A DNA stretch of 64,000 nt from Hyunsoonleella aquatilis (GTDB lineage: Bacteria > Bacteroidota > Bacteroidia > Flavobacteriales > Flavobacteriaceae): NCBI RefSeq assembly GCF_014270105.1, contig NZ_JACNMF010000004.1, positions 466,505 to 530,504 on the forward strand, read 5' to 3'. The position numbers and the translations under genes were made by a program. Under the pieces are notes generated by a model that saw nothing but the letters and a program-made list of their open reading frames with translations, ran no database searches and was not told the DNA's origin. Each line of letters starts with the position of its first letter. Position 1 is the first letter of the stretch. This document shows, one piece after another, positions 17,523 through 26,566 of this stretch.

Positions 17523-18289
17523 TGATTGAGGTTACAGATTTACATAAGTCATTTGGCGATGCCCATATTTTAAAGGGCATCAGTACTACTTTTGAAAAAG
17601 GCAAAACCAATTTGATTATTGGACAAAGTGGTTCTGGCAAAACGGTGTTTTTAAAATGCCTTTTGGGGCTTTTCACTTATGAATCTGGCTCAATTTCATA
17701 TGACGGGAAAGTTTTTTCTAACTTATCCGAAGGCGAAAAGCGGGATTTGCGGGCCGACATTGGCATGGTATTCCAGGGTAGCGCCCTATTCGATTCAATG
17801 ACCATTGCTGAAAATGTGATGTTTCCTTTACGGATGTTTACAAAAATGAACAAAAGCGAAATGGAAGATCGGGCTGATGTTGTCCTGAAACGGGTCAACC
17901 TTCCTGATGCCCACCAAAAGATGCCCAGCGAAGCCTCTGGAGGCATGCAAAAACGTGTTGCAATTGCACGCGCAATAGTTAACAATCCGAAGTATTTATT
18001 CTGTGATGAACCCAACTCGGGCCTTGACCCAAAGACGGCTATTGTGATCGATAATTTAATTCAAGAAATTACGGATGAATATCAGATAATTACGGTAATC
18101 AATTCTCATGATATGAACTCCGTTATGGAAATTGGCGAAAAAATTGTATTCCTGAAACATGGCATTAAAGAGTGGGAGGGCTCTAAAGACACTATTTTCA
18201 AAACAGACAACCAAGCGGTTACGGATTTTGTATACTCCTCAAACTTATTTAAAAAAGTACGCAAAATGTATATAGATGAAAATCTTTAG
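17522..18289 (+). CDS. mlaF: MlaF-type ABC transporter ATPase
   Basis: 255 residues from the ATG at 17522, which overlaps the permease stop (TAATG); a further in-frame ATG 60 bases upstream lies inside the permease and is rejected. Walker A is GQSGSGKT (34-41), the ABC signature SGGMQKRVAIARA and Walker B LFCDEPNSGLDP. It drives the MlaE permease for phospholipid movement across the inner membrane. The tail VYSSNLFKKVRKMYIDENL is typical of Bacteroidota MlaF. Confidence 0.94.
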   Translation: MIEVTDLHKSFGDAHILKGISTTFEKGKTNLIIGQSGSGKTVFLKCLLGLFTYESGSISYDGKVFSNLSEGEKRDLRADIGMVFQGSALFDSMTIAENVMFPLRMFTKMNKSEMEDRADVVLKRVNLPDAHQKMPSEASGGMQKRVAIARAIVNNPKYLFCDEPNSGLDPKTAIVIDNLIQEITDEYQIITVINSHDMNSVMEIGEKIVFLKHGIKEWEGSKDTIFKTDNQAVTDFVYSSNLFKKVRKMYIDENL

Positions 18290-18401
18290 CATTTAATACC
18301 CCTCACTAAAGATTTTCGCAACTCGTGACAATACAATCTTCTATTGTCTTTATTATTCAAATTTTCAAAAAGAAATATTTGTGATTATTATCAATCAAAG
18401 A

Positions 18402-19670
18402 TTAATCCAAGTTCTTTTGTCGGTTATATAATTTACCCATCCAAAGGCCAACTCCAGCCCATAATGCCGCAATACCAGCTCCAATTAAACCTACTGCGGT
18501 AAATCCAAGCCCCAATCCTTCAGTTAACCCTGTAAAAATCCATGCCGTTGCCATATCTCCACCTCGATAGACCACAACATCGATCACTGGTTTTGCCTTA
18601 AATCTCGTTTCCTTGTCCACTTCGGTAAATAGCATTTCACGCGCTGGTTTGGTTACTGCATAGTTTCCTGCCCTACGTGCTACTTGAAGCGCCAAAAGCA
18701 CCACTATAATTGGGGCAAATGCCAAAACCAAAACTCCGGCACATACTATTATCGGCATAAGTGCAAGCGTAAAACCCATTCCTATTTTTTTGACAATTCT
18801 GGACGTTGCAAAGAATGCGACCCCAAAGGTCAAAACATTAACAATCCAATCTATACTGCCCAAAATCTGGGTTCTGGCAGACCTATCATATTCGGCCAAT
18901 AAATTTTTCTGCTCAAAGTACACAAACGTACTTATCATAGTGTAAAGCAAAATAAATATTCCAATGGCTAAGAGATAAGGATTAGTTACAAAATATTTAA
19001 ACCCAGCAAACGGGTTTCCGCCAATTTTGTACTTACTTTTATCTGTTGCTTCATCTTCATTCATTAATTCACTAGCTTTCAGCCTGGTTAAAGTTAGTAT
19101 AATTGGGATCGGAATTAAAAGCAACAATGTGGCCACCAAAATGAGATTGTCCGTTCCTATTCCAGCGAACAAGGTTGGAATCATAGGCCCAATCAAAGCT
19201 CCGGCACTGGCACCTGCCGCAATCGTTGCAAAAAGCCTTCTTGCCTGATCCTTATTGAAAATATCAGACATAAAGCTCCAGAATACCGAAAGGTGGAACA
19301 TGGCAAATACACTTAACCAAACATAAAAGCACTTGTCTACGAATTTACTATCGTCTATAGCCGACATCGAGGAATAAAAAAGAATAAAAGTGATGGCAAA
19401 AAATACATAAACACTTGGCACCAAAAACTTAAAGTTTATTTTAGAAACTGCAATTCCGTATAGTGCTACAACTCCCGTGCTAAGAAAGAAATTTAGTGTC
19501 CACAATTGACTCACCTCCGAATCAGACCAGTCGCTAGCCATGGCGTCCCTAATGGGCCTCAAAATATAATAAGCCAACATTAGAAGAAAAACAAACAGAA
19601 AAGATAATACTGTTGCTTTTATTTCGTGTGCTTTTATTTCAGAGGTCTTATTAAGAATGTTTTTTAGCAT
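18402..19670 (-). CDS. MFS carrier related to ATP/ADP exchangers
   Basis: 422 residues with about twelve membrane helices. Two segments recall the nucleotide transporters of plastids and intracellular bacteria: YYILRPIRDAMASDW in helix 1 and VTKPAREMLFTEVDKE, followed by FKAKPVIDVVVYRGGDMA. These match the RPxRD and NPxRExLF...K.K.FID.VVYRGGD landmarks. In free-living Bacteroidota such homologues are common but their substrate is not established, so nucleotide exchange is only suggested. Single gene, convergent with mlaF. Confidence 0.75.
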   Translation of the reverse strand: MLKNILNKTSEIKAHEIKATVLSFLFVFLLMLAYYILRPIRDAMASDWSDSEVSQLWTLNFFLSTGVVALYGIAVSKINFKFLVPSVYVFFAITFILFYSSMSAIDDSKFVDKCFYVWLSVFAMFHLSVFWSFMSDIFNKDQARRLFATIAAGASAGALIGPMIPTLFAGIGTDNLILVATLLLLIPIPIILTLTRLKASELMNEDEATDKSKYKIGGNPFAGFKYFVTNPYLLAIGIFILLYTMISTFVYFEQKNLLAEYDRSARTQILGSIDWIVNVLTFGVAFFATSRIVKKIGMGFTLALMPIIVCAGVLVLAFAPIIVVLLALQVARRAGNYAVTKPAREMLFTEVDKETRFKAKPVIDVVVYRGGDMATAWIFTGLTEGLGLGFTAVGLIGAGIAALWAGVGLWMGKLYNRQKNLD

Positions 19671-19804
19671 TTTAATCCATTTTACTTTAAAAATAAGCTT
19701 ATTAAATTGTCAAAATCCTTGTAAATTTTCATTCAAAAAACTTATGGCGCTTTCGTATTGATCACTAATTCCAATCGATCGGTATCACACCTTCAATTCC
19801 TCGT

Positions 19805-21019
19805 TCACTTTTTTGGATTTCGATAAGACTCCGTTTGCAAGCTAAACGAAAAAATATGTGCTTTTAATCCATTGGAACGATACATAAAGTTGTACCGAAT
19901 TACCATAGCATTTAATAGTCTCTTTCGCTTTAAACTATTGTGAGGGTTCAATTTTATGCCTAGTCCTGCGTTGTAGGTTTGGAATTCTGAAAGGTCAAAG
20001 TCAGAGGTATAGAATTCCGAATTGACATCATGTTGCATGAACTCATCAAAATATTTAGAACCCTTTTGTGTATAAAATCGAATGTTGGGCAATAATTGAA
20101 ATTCCGGTTTTAGTTTAATGACAGTTTCATTTTCAAATGATACGGCAACTATCCCAAAATTATCTGCATACCCGTTGAGTACATTTTTTAAAATGATATT
20201 CCCCAAAAGAAATCTGTTCCATTTTACTGCCAAGGCTCCTTTCCATCGCTCATCTGGCAACTGCTCAACCCCCAAAGTGCCATCCGAAAAATAAATACGA
20301 TGAAACGGCGTTGCCAATAGGCCTTCCTGATACGTGATTTCAGGATAGAACCCTAAAATATTCTTTTTATCAATTGGCCTTGAAACCCCCAATCTTAAAT
20401 TGAAAGAATTCCTTTTTACTTCATCGTACCATTCTTGAAATCTCAATTCTTCGGGATATATCAAATTTGAGGGACCATTATTCGTTTTAGAATTCAATCT
20501 ACCCCAGCGCAAGTCGTCATTGAACATTTGAAATTGGGCGGAATAAGTAGTCAAGGTTTTTTTATCTTCTTTTACCAATCCAATCTTGGTTCCAACGGAA
20601 AAATAATCGCTCTCTATAGAAAAACCGATACCGCCGTACAGTAGCATGTTGTGAACTGGCAGATTCTTTTCAAAAGAAGTAAAGGCATAAGTCCTAGCAT
20701 CCAATCGCGATGCGGAAGACATAATCATATCAATATTATCGGTGGAAGCGGAGGAAATCACGTCCGTCCCAAGATTAAAAGAAATGGCATTGGTTTTCCA
20801 AGATTTTTTCATGCTGAATGAAGGACCATACACAATTAAGCGCTCAGTACCAACCCCACCCGTAACTGCCGAATTATCCCCATCCTGAAGATAATGGTTG
20901 TATACCAACTCTACCTCGGATTTGTTCAAACGCTCCTGCTGTGCATTCTCTTTTGCCTGCGCCCTTGCCATCAATTGCATGAAAGCAAAACTCCCGACCA
21001 TCAAAAGTTTTTTGTTCAT
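19805..21019 (-). CDS. DUF3570 outer-membrane beta-barrel protein
   Basis: 404 residues. A signal peptide (KKLLMVGSFAFMQLMARAQA) is followed by many alternating amphipathic strands such as LIVYGPSFSMKKSWKTNAIS and AVKWNRFLLGNIILKNVLNG, ending in FSFSLQTESYRNPKK. This fits the DUF3570 family of predicted outer-membrane barrels. It is the last gene of a four-gene operon (thioredoxin-like, ApbE, DUF4266, DUF3570), a grouping I recall from other bacteria. A pore or assembly site for a redox-active lipoprotein is inferred, not known. Confidence 0.85.
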   Translation of the reverse strand: MNKKLLMVGSFAFMQLMARAQAKENAQQERLNKSEVELVYNHYLQDGDNSAVTGGVGTERLIVYGPSFSMKKSWKTNAISFNLGTDVISSASTDNIDMIMSSASRLDARTYAFTSFEKNLPVHNMLLYGGIGFSIESDYFSVGTKIGLVKEDKKTLTTYSAQFQMFNDDLRWGRLNSKTNNGPSNLIYPEELRFQEWYDEVKRNSFNLRLGVSRPIDKKNILGFYPEITYQEGLLATPFHRIYFSDGTLGVEQLPDERWKGALAVKWNRFLLGNIILKNVLNGYADNFGIVAVSFENETVIKLKPEFQLLPNIRFYTQKGSKYFDEFMQHDVNSEFYTSDFDLSEFQTYNAGLGIKLNPHNSLKRKRLLNAMVIRYNFMYRSNGLKAHIFSFSLQTESYRNPKK

Positions 21020-21028
21020 CCCCCAGAT

Positions 21029-21238
21029 TTAATTACAGCCACAGCCCCCGCTACCTTTGGCACTTCCGACCGGAGTCGCACCCTCCCGAATCGATTGCAC
21101 ATAAAGGTTAAAATTTCTCCCCGCATCATTTTGCATTTGCATCTCGGGGTCACTTACATATTGCCGTTCATAAGGTTTTACCGTTTTGCAGGACGACAGC
21201 AATATTGCTGACAAAAGACTAAGCCACAGGATTTTCAT
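21029..21238 (-). CDS. DUF4266 small lipoprotein with GCGCN tail
   Basis: 69 residues from the ATG at 21238; a longer frame exists but would put extra residues before the signal peptide. The lipobox is LLSSC with the lipid-anchored Cys at residue 17. The mature part is short and ends in GSAKGSGGCGCN, the hallmark of DUF4266. Two cysteines next to the C-terminus could bind metal or take part in thiol exchange with the operon's thioredoxin. Its start overlaps the end of apbE by 20 bases. The segment REGATP includes GAT, which vaguely recalls flavinylation sites. Confidence 0.85.
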   Translation of the reverse strand: MKILWLSLLSAILLSSCKTVKPYERQYVSDPEMQMQNDAGRNFNLYVQSIREGATPVGSAKGSGGCGCN

Positions 21239-22151
21239 AGGCCATTTTTTTAGAGAAAAACAATTGGTTGTCGTCATTTATTATGATACAATAGGTTTGA
21301 GGTAATTGATTGATAAATTCTAATCCTTTGGCAACCCCTTTAACATAAACCGCCGTGGCCAAGGCATCCGAAAGTTCAGCGCTTGGGGATACGACTGTTA
21401 CACTTTTAATGCCAGACAAGGGCATCCCAGTGTGCGGGTTGATATTATGAGAATAGCGTTTCCCTCTCCATAAAAAATACTGTTCGTAATCCCCTGATGT
21501 TGCTACCGAGGCATTGACCAGTGGAATATTCAAAAGAGCTTCTTTCTTCATATCTGGATTGGCAATACCGATGTTCCAATGGGAACCATAAGGCTTTTGC
21601 CCAAAAGCAGTTAAATCCCCGCTAGCATTTATAAATCCGGAGATAACGCCGTACCCTTTCCATAGCTTTTTTACCCTATCAGATGCATAACCTTTTCCAA
21701 TAGCATTAAAGCTGATTTTCATGTCTTTTGCTTTAAAAGCTACCTCTTGCTTTTCTTTATTCAAAATGATATTTTGAAATCCAATCGAATCCAAAGTCTT
21801 TTTTATCAAACTTTTAGATGGCATTTCAAAATCCGTGTTCTTAAAATTGAACAGTCTTTTTAAGGGACCAACAGTAATATCAAAATCACCCTTGGTTAAT
21901 TTTGAAATCGCTATGCTCCGCTCCAAAAGTGAAAAGGTTTCTTCATCAATGGCTACCTTACGTTCTTCTGCAAAAGCATTAATATTTGAAGTGACCGAAG
22001 TGGTTTTGTATTCAGAAAGTAAATTCTCAATTCTCTTAATTTCATCAACCCCCTTTTTGAGCCAATGTTTTGCCTCTTGCTCATCTTCTGCCACAACGCC
22101 CAAACTGAATGCCGTACCCATCAATTTTTCCTTGTGGACAAAAGTTTTCAT
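21219..22151 (-). CDS. apbE: FAD:protein FMN transferase, ApbE family
   Basis: 310 residues. It should attach FMN from FAD to a Thr/Ser of a target protein. Landmarks are MGTAFSLGVV, FNAIGKGYASDRV, FINASGDLTAFG, VATSGDYEQYFLWRG, HNINPHTGMPLSG and ELSDALATAVYV, with the Asp residues for magnesium. Unlike many ApbE proteins it has no signal peptide or lipobox, so it may act in the cytoplasm before export of its target. The ATG overlaps the thioredoxin-like gene stop by four bases. Confidence 0.92.
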   Translation of the reverse strand: MKTFVHKEKLMGTAFSLGVVAEDEQEAKHWLKKGVDEIKRIENLLSEYKTTSVTSNINAFAEERKVAIDEETFSLLERSIAISKLTKGDFDITVGPLKRLFNFKNTDFEMPSKSLIKKTLDSIGFQNIILNKEKQEVAFKAKDMKISFNAIGKGYASDRVKKLWKGYGVISGFINASGDLTAFGQKPYGSHWNIGIANPDMKKEALLNIPLVNASVATSGDYEQYFLWRGKRYSHNINPHTGMPLSGIKSVTVVSPSAELSDALATAVYVKGVAKGLEFINQLPQTYCIIINDDNQLFFSKKMAYENPVA

Positions 22152-22525
22152 TTCAAGACTTTAAGTTGAGTTAGAATAAGGTCTTGCATCCCCTTACTAT
22201 CCTGTTTTTTGTTGTAGTAAAGTTTTCGATAGTACAAGGTATCGCTTCTCGAAAGAATCAAAGTGGGGAAAACACCATCAAAATTATAGCGTTCCGCCAA
22301 TAGTTCGTTGTTCTTTTTCACTTGACTATTCTGTTTTGTTCTTTGAGGAAAGTCTACTCTGGTTAGTGTGATTTGTTTTTCATCTAAAAATGAAACAAAA
22401 GTTGTATCTGACAGGATATTTTTTTCAAGTCTTCGGCAATTAACGCACCAATCAGAGCCCTCAAAAACAAAAAGATTGAATGTTCTTGATGAAAGCGATG
22501 GGTTTGAATAACTACTGGTAGTCAA
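22148..22525 (-). CDS. Thioredoxin-like protein, start uncertain
   Basis: At least 125 residues from a TTG at 22525. The active site is SDWCVNCRRLEKNIL (WCxxC), followed by FPTLILSRSD with the cis-proline typical of thioredoxins. The frame stays open upstream to 22609 and encodes LIKNLVLIVVVILVWLTTS just before the TTG. This looks like a signal peptide, yet no ATG or GTG precedes it. A non-AUG start near 22597 (ATT after AAAAAGG) is possible. It heads the apbE-DUF4266-DUF3570 operon and may reduce the lipoprotein's tail cysteines. Confidence 0.8.
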   Translation of the reverse strand: MTTSSYSNPSLSSRTFNLFVFEGSDWCVNCRRLEKNILSDTTFVSFLDEKQITLTRVDFPQRTKQNSQVKKNNELLAERYNFDGVFPTLILSRSDTLYYRKLYYNKKQDSKGMQDLILTQLKVLK

Positions 22526-22640
22526 CCAAACTAAAATGACAACTACAATTAAAACTAGATTTTTAATAAGGTATAGGGTTTTTGGTTGCCTTAAAATTAA
22601 ACCTTTTTCTCAAAATGAAATATGGAATGGCTATTTTATC

Positions 22641-24113
22641 CTAGTTTAGCCGCTTAACGACAAGGGTATCCAAATCTAATTTGAATTTCAGCCAATTTTC
22701 TAGTTTTGATTTATCTTTTGCCCGCGATTCATTGTTGGACAAGGAGTCTACCCATTTTACCTCAAACACCGACAATGTATCCATCTTTGAAAAATTGGAA
22801 CTGATAACATTTGAATATGATATGCTTTCAATAGCATCATAATTTATCTTCATTTCCTTGGTCAATTCATCAAATGCAAAATAGTTTTTTTCTAAAACGG
22901 CCAATTGTTTCACCTTGCTTTCCAAAAAGGCAATTTTCTCGCTTTGCGATAGAATATCCAAAGAATCCCTTGCCCGGAGTTCCTTCATGTATTTAAAATT
23001 GTCTAGGCCAGTACTTTTACTTTGGTTAACGATGAGCTGAGTGTTGCTCGCTAATGATGGGTAACTGGCCAAACGGGTGCGCAATACCTCAATTGTTGTT
23101 TCAGGGATTTCATCCAACCCGAAAGAATTCAACAAAATCTTACTGTCCTCATCCGCTTCATATTTATAAGATGAATTATTTTTGATGTACTCAGCATGTG
23201 GTAGGGCATCCAATTCTTTATCAATAAAATTAGCCGCATCGCGTTTAAAATTACTTTCTTTATACACATCGATAAATGTGAAACCTGCCGGAATCATAAC
23301 CACAATAGCCAAAATAGTAGCCACCCTAGAAATCATCCGCCGCTTTTTAGAATTGGCATATCGCAACATGGGAAATCGTAATAACTTCAATACCAAAAAG
23401 GTGGCCAAGGCAATAAAAATGGTATTTATAGTGAACAAATACATGGCCTGCCAAAAAAAGGCAAAGTTAGCCTTGGCAAGTCCGTAACCCGCCGTACACA
23501 AAGGAGGCATCAAGGCTGTAGCAATGGCAACACCAAAAATCACAGAGGCAATCGTACCCTTTTTAGTTCGGGCAATAATAAGGGCCAAACCTCCAAAAAA
23601 GGCAATTAAAACATCCCGAATATCAGGTTTTACCCGGCCTAAAAGTTCTGATGTATCTTCGCTAAGCGGAAAAAATCTGAAGAACAGAAATGCGGTCAAT
23701 AAACTCAACACAATCATAATGGCCAAGTTGGTTAACGACCGGCGTAAGGTATCAATATCATTTATGGCAATTGAAAGCCCTACTCCCAAAATAGGTCCCA
23801 TTAAAGGAGAAATTAACATGGCACCGATAACAACGGCAGTAGAATTGGCGTTGAGTCCCACGGAAGCCACAAAAATTGAACATATTAAAATCCAAGCCGT
23901 GGCGCCTTTAAAGGAAATATCGCCTTTTATGGCCTGAATGGTGGCATCCCTGTCGGTATCCTCCCTGAAATCTAAAAGTTCATTCAGAAATTTTTTGGTG
24001 CTGGCATATAATCCCTGGGCACCTTTTCTAACTTCCTCTTTGGATTCCTCTACTTTTTGCTCGCTGTTTTTTTCTTCTGGCTCCTCAGAAAAATTGAATT
24101 TACTTTCTTCCAT
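22641..24113 (-). CDS. DUF389 integral membrane protein
   Basis: 490 residues. Residues about 60-300 contain six to seven membrane helices with the DUF389 landmarks SVGLNANSTAVVIGAMLISP, LMGPILGVGLSI and TALMPPLCTAGYGLA. The N-terminal 50 residues are acidic and lysine-rich; the C-terminal 190 residues are soluble and helical. The family is widespread and of unproven function, with transport or stress roles suggested. It is followed at 115 bases by the thioredoxin-like gene. Confidence 0.9.
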   Translation of the reverse strand: MEESKFNFSEEPEEKNSEQKVEESKEEVRKGAQGLYASTKKFLNELLDFREDTDRDATIQAIKGDISFKGATAWILICSIFVASVGLNANSTAVVIGAMLISPLMGPILGVGLSIAINDIDTLRRSLTNLAIMIVLSLLTAFLFFRFFPLSEDTSELLGRVKPDIRDVLIAFFGGLALIIARTKKGTIASVIFGVAIATALMPPLCTAGYGLAKANFAFFWQAMYLFTINTIFIALATFLVLKLLRFPMLRYANSKKRRMISRVATILAIVVMIPAGFTFIDVYKESNFKRDAANFIDKELDALPHAEYIKNNSSYKYEADEDSKILLNSFGLDEIPETTIEVLRTRLASYPSLASNTQLIVNQSKSTGLDNFKYMKELRARDSLDILSQSEKIAFLESKVKQLAVLEKNYFAFDELTKEMKINYDAIESISYSNVISSNFSKMDTLSVFEVKWVDSLSNNESRAKDKSKLENWLKFKLDLDTLVVKRLN

Positions 24114-24187
24114 TGTATTTAAATTGGCTCATACCTCACGAATATAAGACAATTTAAAATACAACGGACTTAAAAAAATGTTAGGAA

Positions 24188-25267
24188 TTACCCATATTTC
24201 TCACCAAACTTGTCCTTAACTTTTTGCAGTGTTTTTTTAATATCCTGCTCCTTGGCTTTAGGATAAATAAGCAACACATCTTCCTTATCTACAATAATGT
24301 AGTCGCTGATGCCGTCTACAACCACTATTTTTTTCTTTTCCGTGCGAATCATATTTCCGGAGGCCTCTTCGGCCAAAACCATGGCATTTACTAATGCATT
24401 ATCCGATTCACTTTTATCCAATTTATCGTAAAGGCTTCCCCAAGTACCGAGATCGTTCCAATCAAATTCAGCGGCAATCACAAATACATTTTTGGACTTT
24501 TCCATGATGGCATAATCCACAGAAACGTTTTCCGCTTTTGGATAATTTTCAGAAATAAAGCTCTTTTCGGCATCGGTATTATATGAGGCCATGCCACCCT
24601 CAAAAAGTTCAAATAAGTTAGGCTGATTATTTTTAAATGCATTCACCACACTCTTCACGCTCCACATGAAGATACCAGCATTCCAGAGAAAATTACCTTG
24701 TGCAATAAATTCCTTGGCGGTGTTGTAATCTGGTTTTTCCCTAAATTGATTTACAGGTTTTATCTCTGTTGAAGACGATTTATCATATTCGATATAGCCA
24801 TATCCTGTGTTTGGAAAAGTTGGTTGAATCCCTAAAGTCATCAACGCATCGTTTTCCGAGCAGAACTCAAAAGCCTGTGTTACATTTTTGGCAAAGGCTT
24901 TCTCATCCTCAATCCAATGGTCGCTCGGTGCCACTATCATTACCGCATCCGGATTTTCCTTTTGGATTTTCAATGAAGCATACAGTATACATGGTGCCGT
25001 ATTGCGCATCGCTGGTTCCAACACTACTTGGTCCGGGTTTAATATGGGTAGCTGTTCCAAAACCAGATCGTTGTAACGTTCATTGGTCAATATCAGAATA
25101 TTTTCCTTTGGGATAAAACTTGCCAACCTGTAAAATGTTTTTTGGAGCAAGGTATCTCCAGTCCCCAACATATCGTGAAATTGTTTTGGGAAATCCCGGG
25201 TGCTTACAGGCCAAAAACGTGACCCTACACCTCCGGCCATTAATATCGCGTAATAATTTTTATTCAT
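24188..25267 (-). CDS. manC: Mannose-1-phosphate guanylyltransferase
   Basis: 359 residues. It makes GDP-mannose from GTP and mannose-1-phosphate for surface glycans. The nucleotide-binding signature is LMAGGVGSRFWPVSTRDFPK; further landmarks are RNTAPCILYASL, VAPSDHWI, GYGYIEYD, FREKPD, WNAGIFMW and DWNDLGTWGSLY. It is the short form without a fused phosphomannose isomerase domain. It follows the SprT-like gene by four bases on the same strand. Confidence 0.95.
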   Translation of the reverse strand: MNKNYYAILMAGGVGSRFWPVSTRDFPKQFHDMLGTGDTLLQKTFYRLASFIPKENILILTNERYNDLVLEQLPILNPDQVVLEPAMRNTAPCILYASLKIQKENPDAVMIVAPSDHWIEDEKAFAKNVTQAFEFCSENDALMTLGIQPTFPNTGYGYIEYDKSSSTEIKPVNQFREKPDYNTAKEFIAQGNFLWNAGIFMWSVKSVVNAFKNNQPNLFELFEGGMASYNTDAEKSFISENYPKAENVSVDYAIMEKSKNVFVIAAEFDWNDLGTWGSLYDKLDKSESDNALVNAMVLAEEASGNMIRTEKKKIVVVDGISDYIIVDKEDVLLIYPKAKEQDIKKTLQKVKDKFGEKYG

Positions 25268-25271
25268 GATT

Positions 25272-25868
25272 CTAATTTATCAGTTCTACTTCTGCGTTTG
25301 AGTTAAATAAATATATTTTTCCCGTTCTCACCTCAACGCACTCAAAACGTTTTGTGCGTTTTTTGCCCATTTGAAATACTTTGCCGTTGTATAATTTGAA
25401 TGTGCTACCCTCAGGCACTTCAAAAATATAGGTTTTATCATTAGGCGCATCAAATTGTTTCAATGCTAATGATAACTTAACATCGGTATCGCTACTGGCT
25501 CTTGGATTTTTAAAATGCTTAGCCAAAAGAGGCAATACTTCCATTGGAAATACTTCTGGATTCAAAAATGGTAGCATTAAACGCTGAAAGGTACGTTTCC
25601 ATTCCATACCGTGGGGTTTAATAAATCTGCCATGTTTTTGATAAGCCTCAAAATGGGCAATCTCATGGATTAAAGTGATTAAAAACCGGTACGGATTTAA
25701 GTTTGAGTTGATGGTGATTTGGTGTTGTCCATTTGGTAACGGCCTGTAATCGCCGTGTTTAGTTTTGCGTTCATTCTTAATTTTGACCAGAAGATTGTCA
25801 TGTTCCAAAAGCTTTTCAACTTCGGGTAAGGCCTTATTGGGGATATTGCTTTCCAGAGCGGTTTGCAT
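25272..25868 (-). CDS. SprT-like zinc metalloprotease domain protein
   Basis: 198 residues from the ATG at 25868 (MQTALESNIP); an upstream in-frame ATG adds six residues and is less typical. The zinc site is LIHEIAHFEAYQKHGR (His68, Glu69, His72), with a third ligand in KPHGMEWK (His86). The SprT-like family is related to the DNA-protein crosslink protease SPRTN, but the role of bacterial members is unclear. The C-terminal half has beta-rich segments such as TYIFEVPEGSTFKLYNGKVF. Confidence 0.88.
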   Translation of the reverse strand: MQTALESNIPNKALPEVEKLLEHDNLLVKIKNERKTKHGDYRPLPNGQHQITINSNLNPYRFLITLIHEIAHFEAYQKHGRFIKPHGMEWKRTFQRLMLPFLNPEVFPMEVLPLLAKHFKNPRASSDTDVKLSLALKQFDAPNDKTYIFEVPEGSTFKLYNGKVFQMGKKRTKRFECVEVRTGKIYLFNSNAEVELIN

Positions 25869-25976
25869 TAGTACAAAAATAACCAATTTTAGCCATTTTT
25901 AATAGCTGAATTACGCTTTCTTTTAGCAGGATAATTCATAAAAAATACAGAAATTGCACCCTATAAACTCTTAATT

Positions 25977-26549
25977 ATGCACCGCAAGTTTTACTCCATA
26001 TTTTTCATATCCGCACTTAGTCTAATAGTTGCAACCTCTGCGTATGCACAACCGCAAAAAGGCAGGTTTATAAATGCCTCCATTGGGATAGGTATCACTT
26101 TTCCTTATGATGATTTTGATATTTCGGGATCAGGGTTTTATGCCCAGGCTGAATACGTAATGGGCATAAAAACATGGTTTGGCGTTCGCCCGTATGCAGG
26201 GTTTATATTTACATCTCCTGCGGATTCGGACAATCCCAATTTAGCCGATTTTAAAGTATCTTCAAAAGCCTTCATGTTTGGTGGCAAAGTAAGAGTTGTG
26301 GCACCTATTCCTTGGGTAGCTCCTTTTATTGAAATTGGGGTTGGTGCATCTATTGGAACTTTTGAAACCTTTACACCTTTAACCAATATTGACGAAAGCG
26401 GGGTTTTCATTCATATCCCCTATTCGCTTGGGTTAGCTTTAGGCCCCAAACATAATGTTGAACTCGCTGTAACCTATTATGAACACCCTTCCTTAGAACA
26501 GGTCAATGGAGGTGTTGGCATAACGCTATCCTTTCCTCTAAGAAATTAA
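25977..26549 (+). CDS. Small outer-membrane beta-barrel protein
   Basis: 190 residues with a signal peptide (IFFISALSLIVATSAYAQ). The mature part shows alternating strands with aromatic ends: RFINASIGIGITFPYDDF, GFYAQAEYVMGIKTWFGV, FMFGGKVRVVAPIPWVAPFI, NVELAVTYYEHPS, ending in GVGITLSFPLRN, whose tail resembles a BAM recognition end. It is probably an eight-stranded barrel. No specific family or function is recognised. Lone plus-strand gene amid minus-strand neighbours. Confidence 0.75.
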   Translation: MHRKFYSIFFISALSLIVATSAYAQPQKGRFINASIGIGITFPYDDFDISGSGFYAQAEYVMGIKTWFGVRPYAGFIFTSPADSDNPNLADFKVSSKAFMFGGKVRVVAPIPWVAPFIEIGVGASIGTFETFTPLTNIDESGVFIHIPYSLGLALGPKHNVELAVTYYEHPSLEQVNGGVGITLSFPLRN

Positions 26550-26566
26550 AAGAATGGATTGATAAA

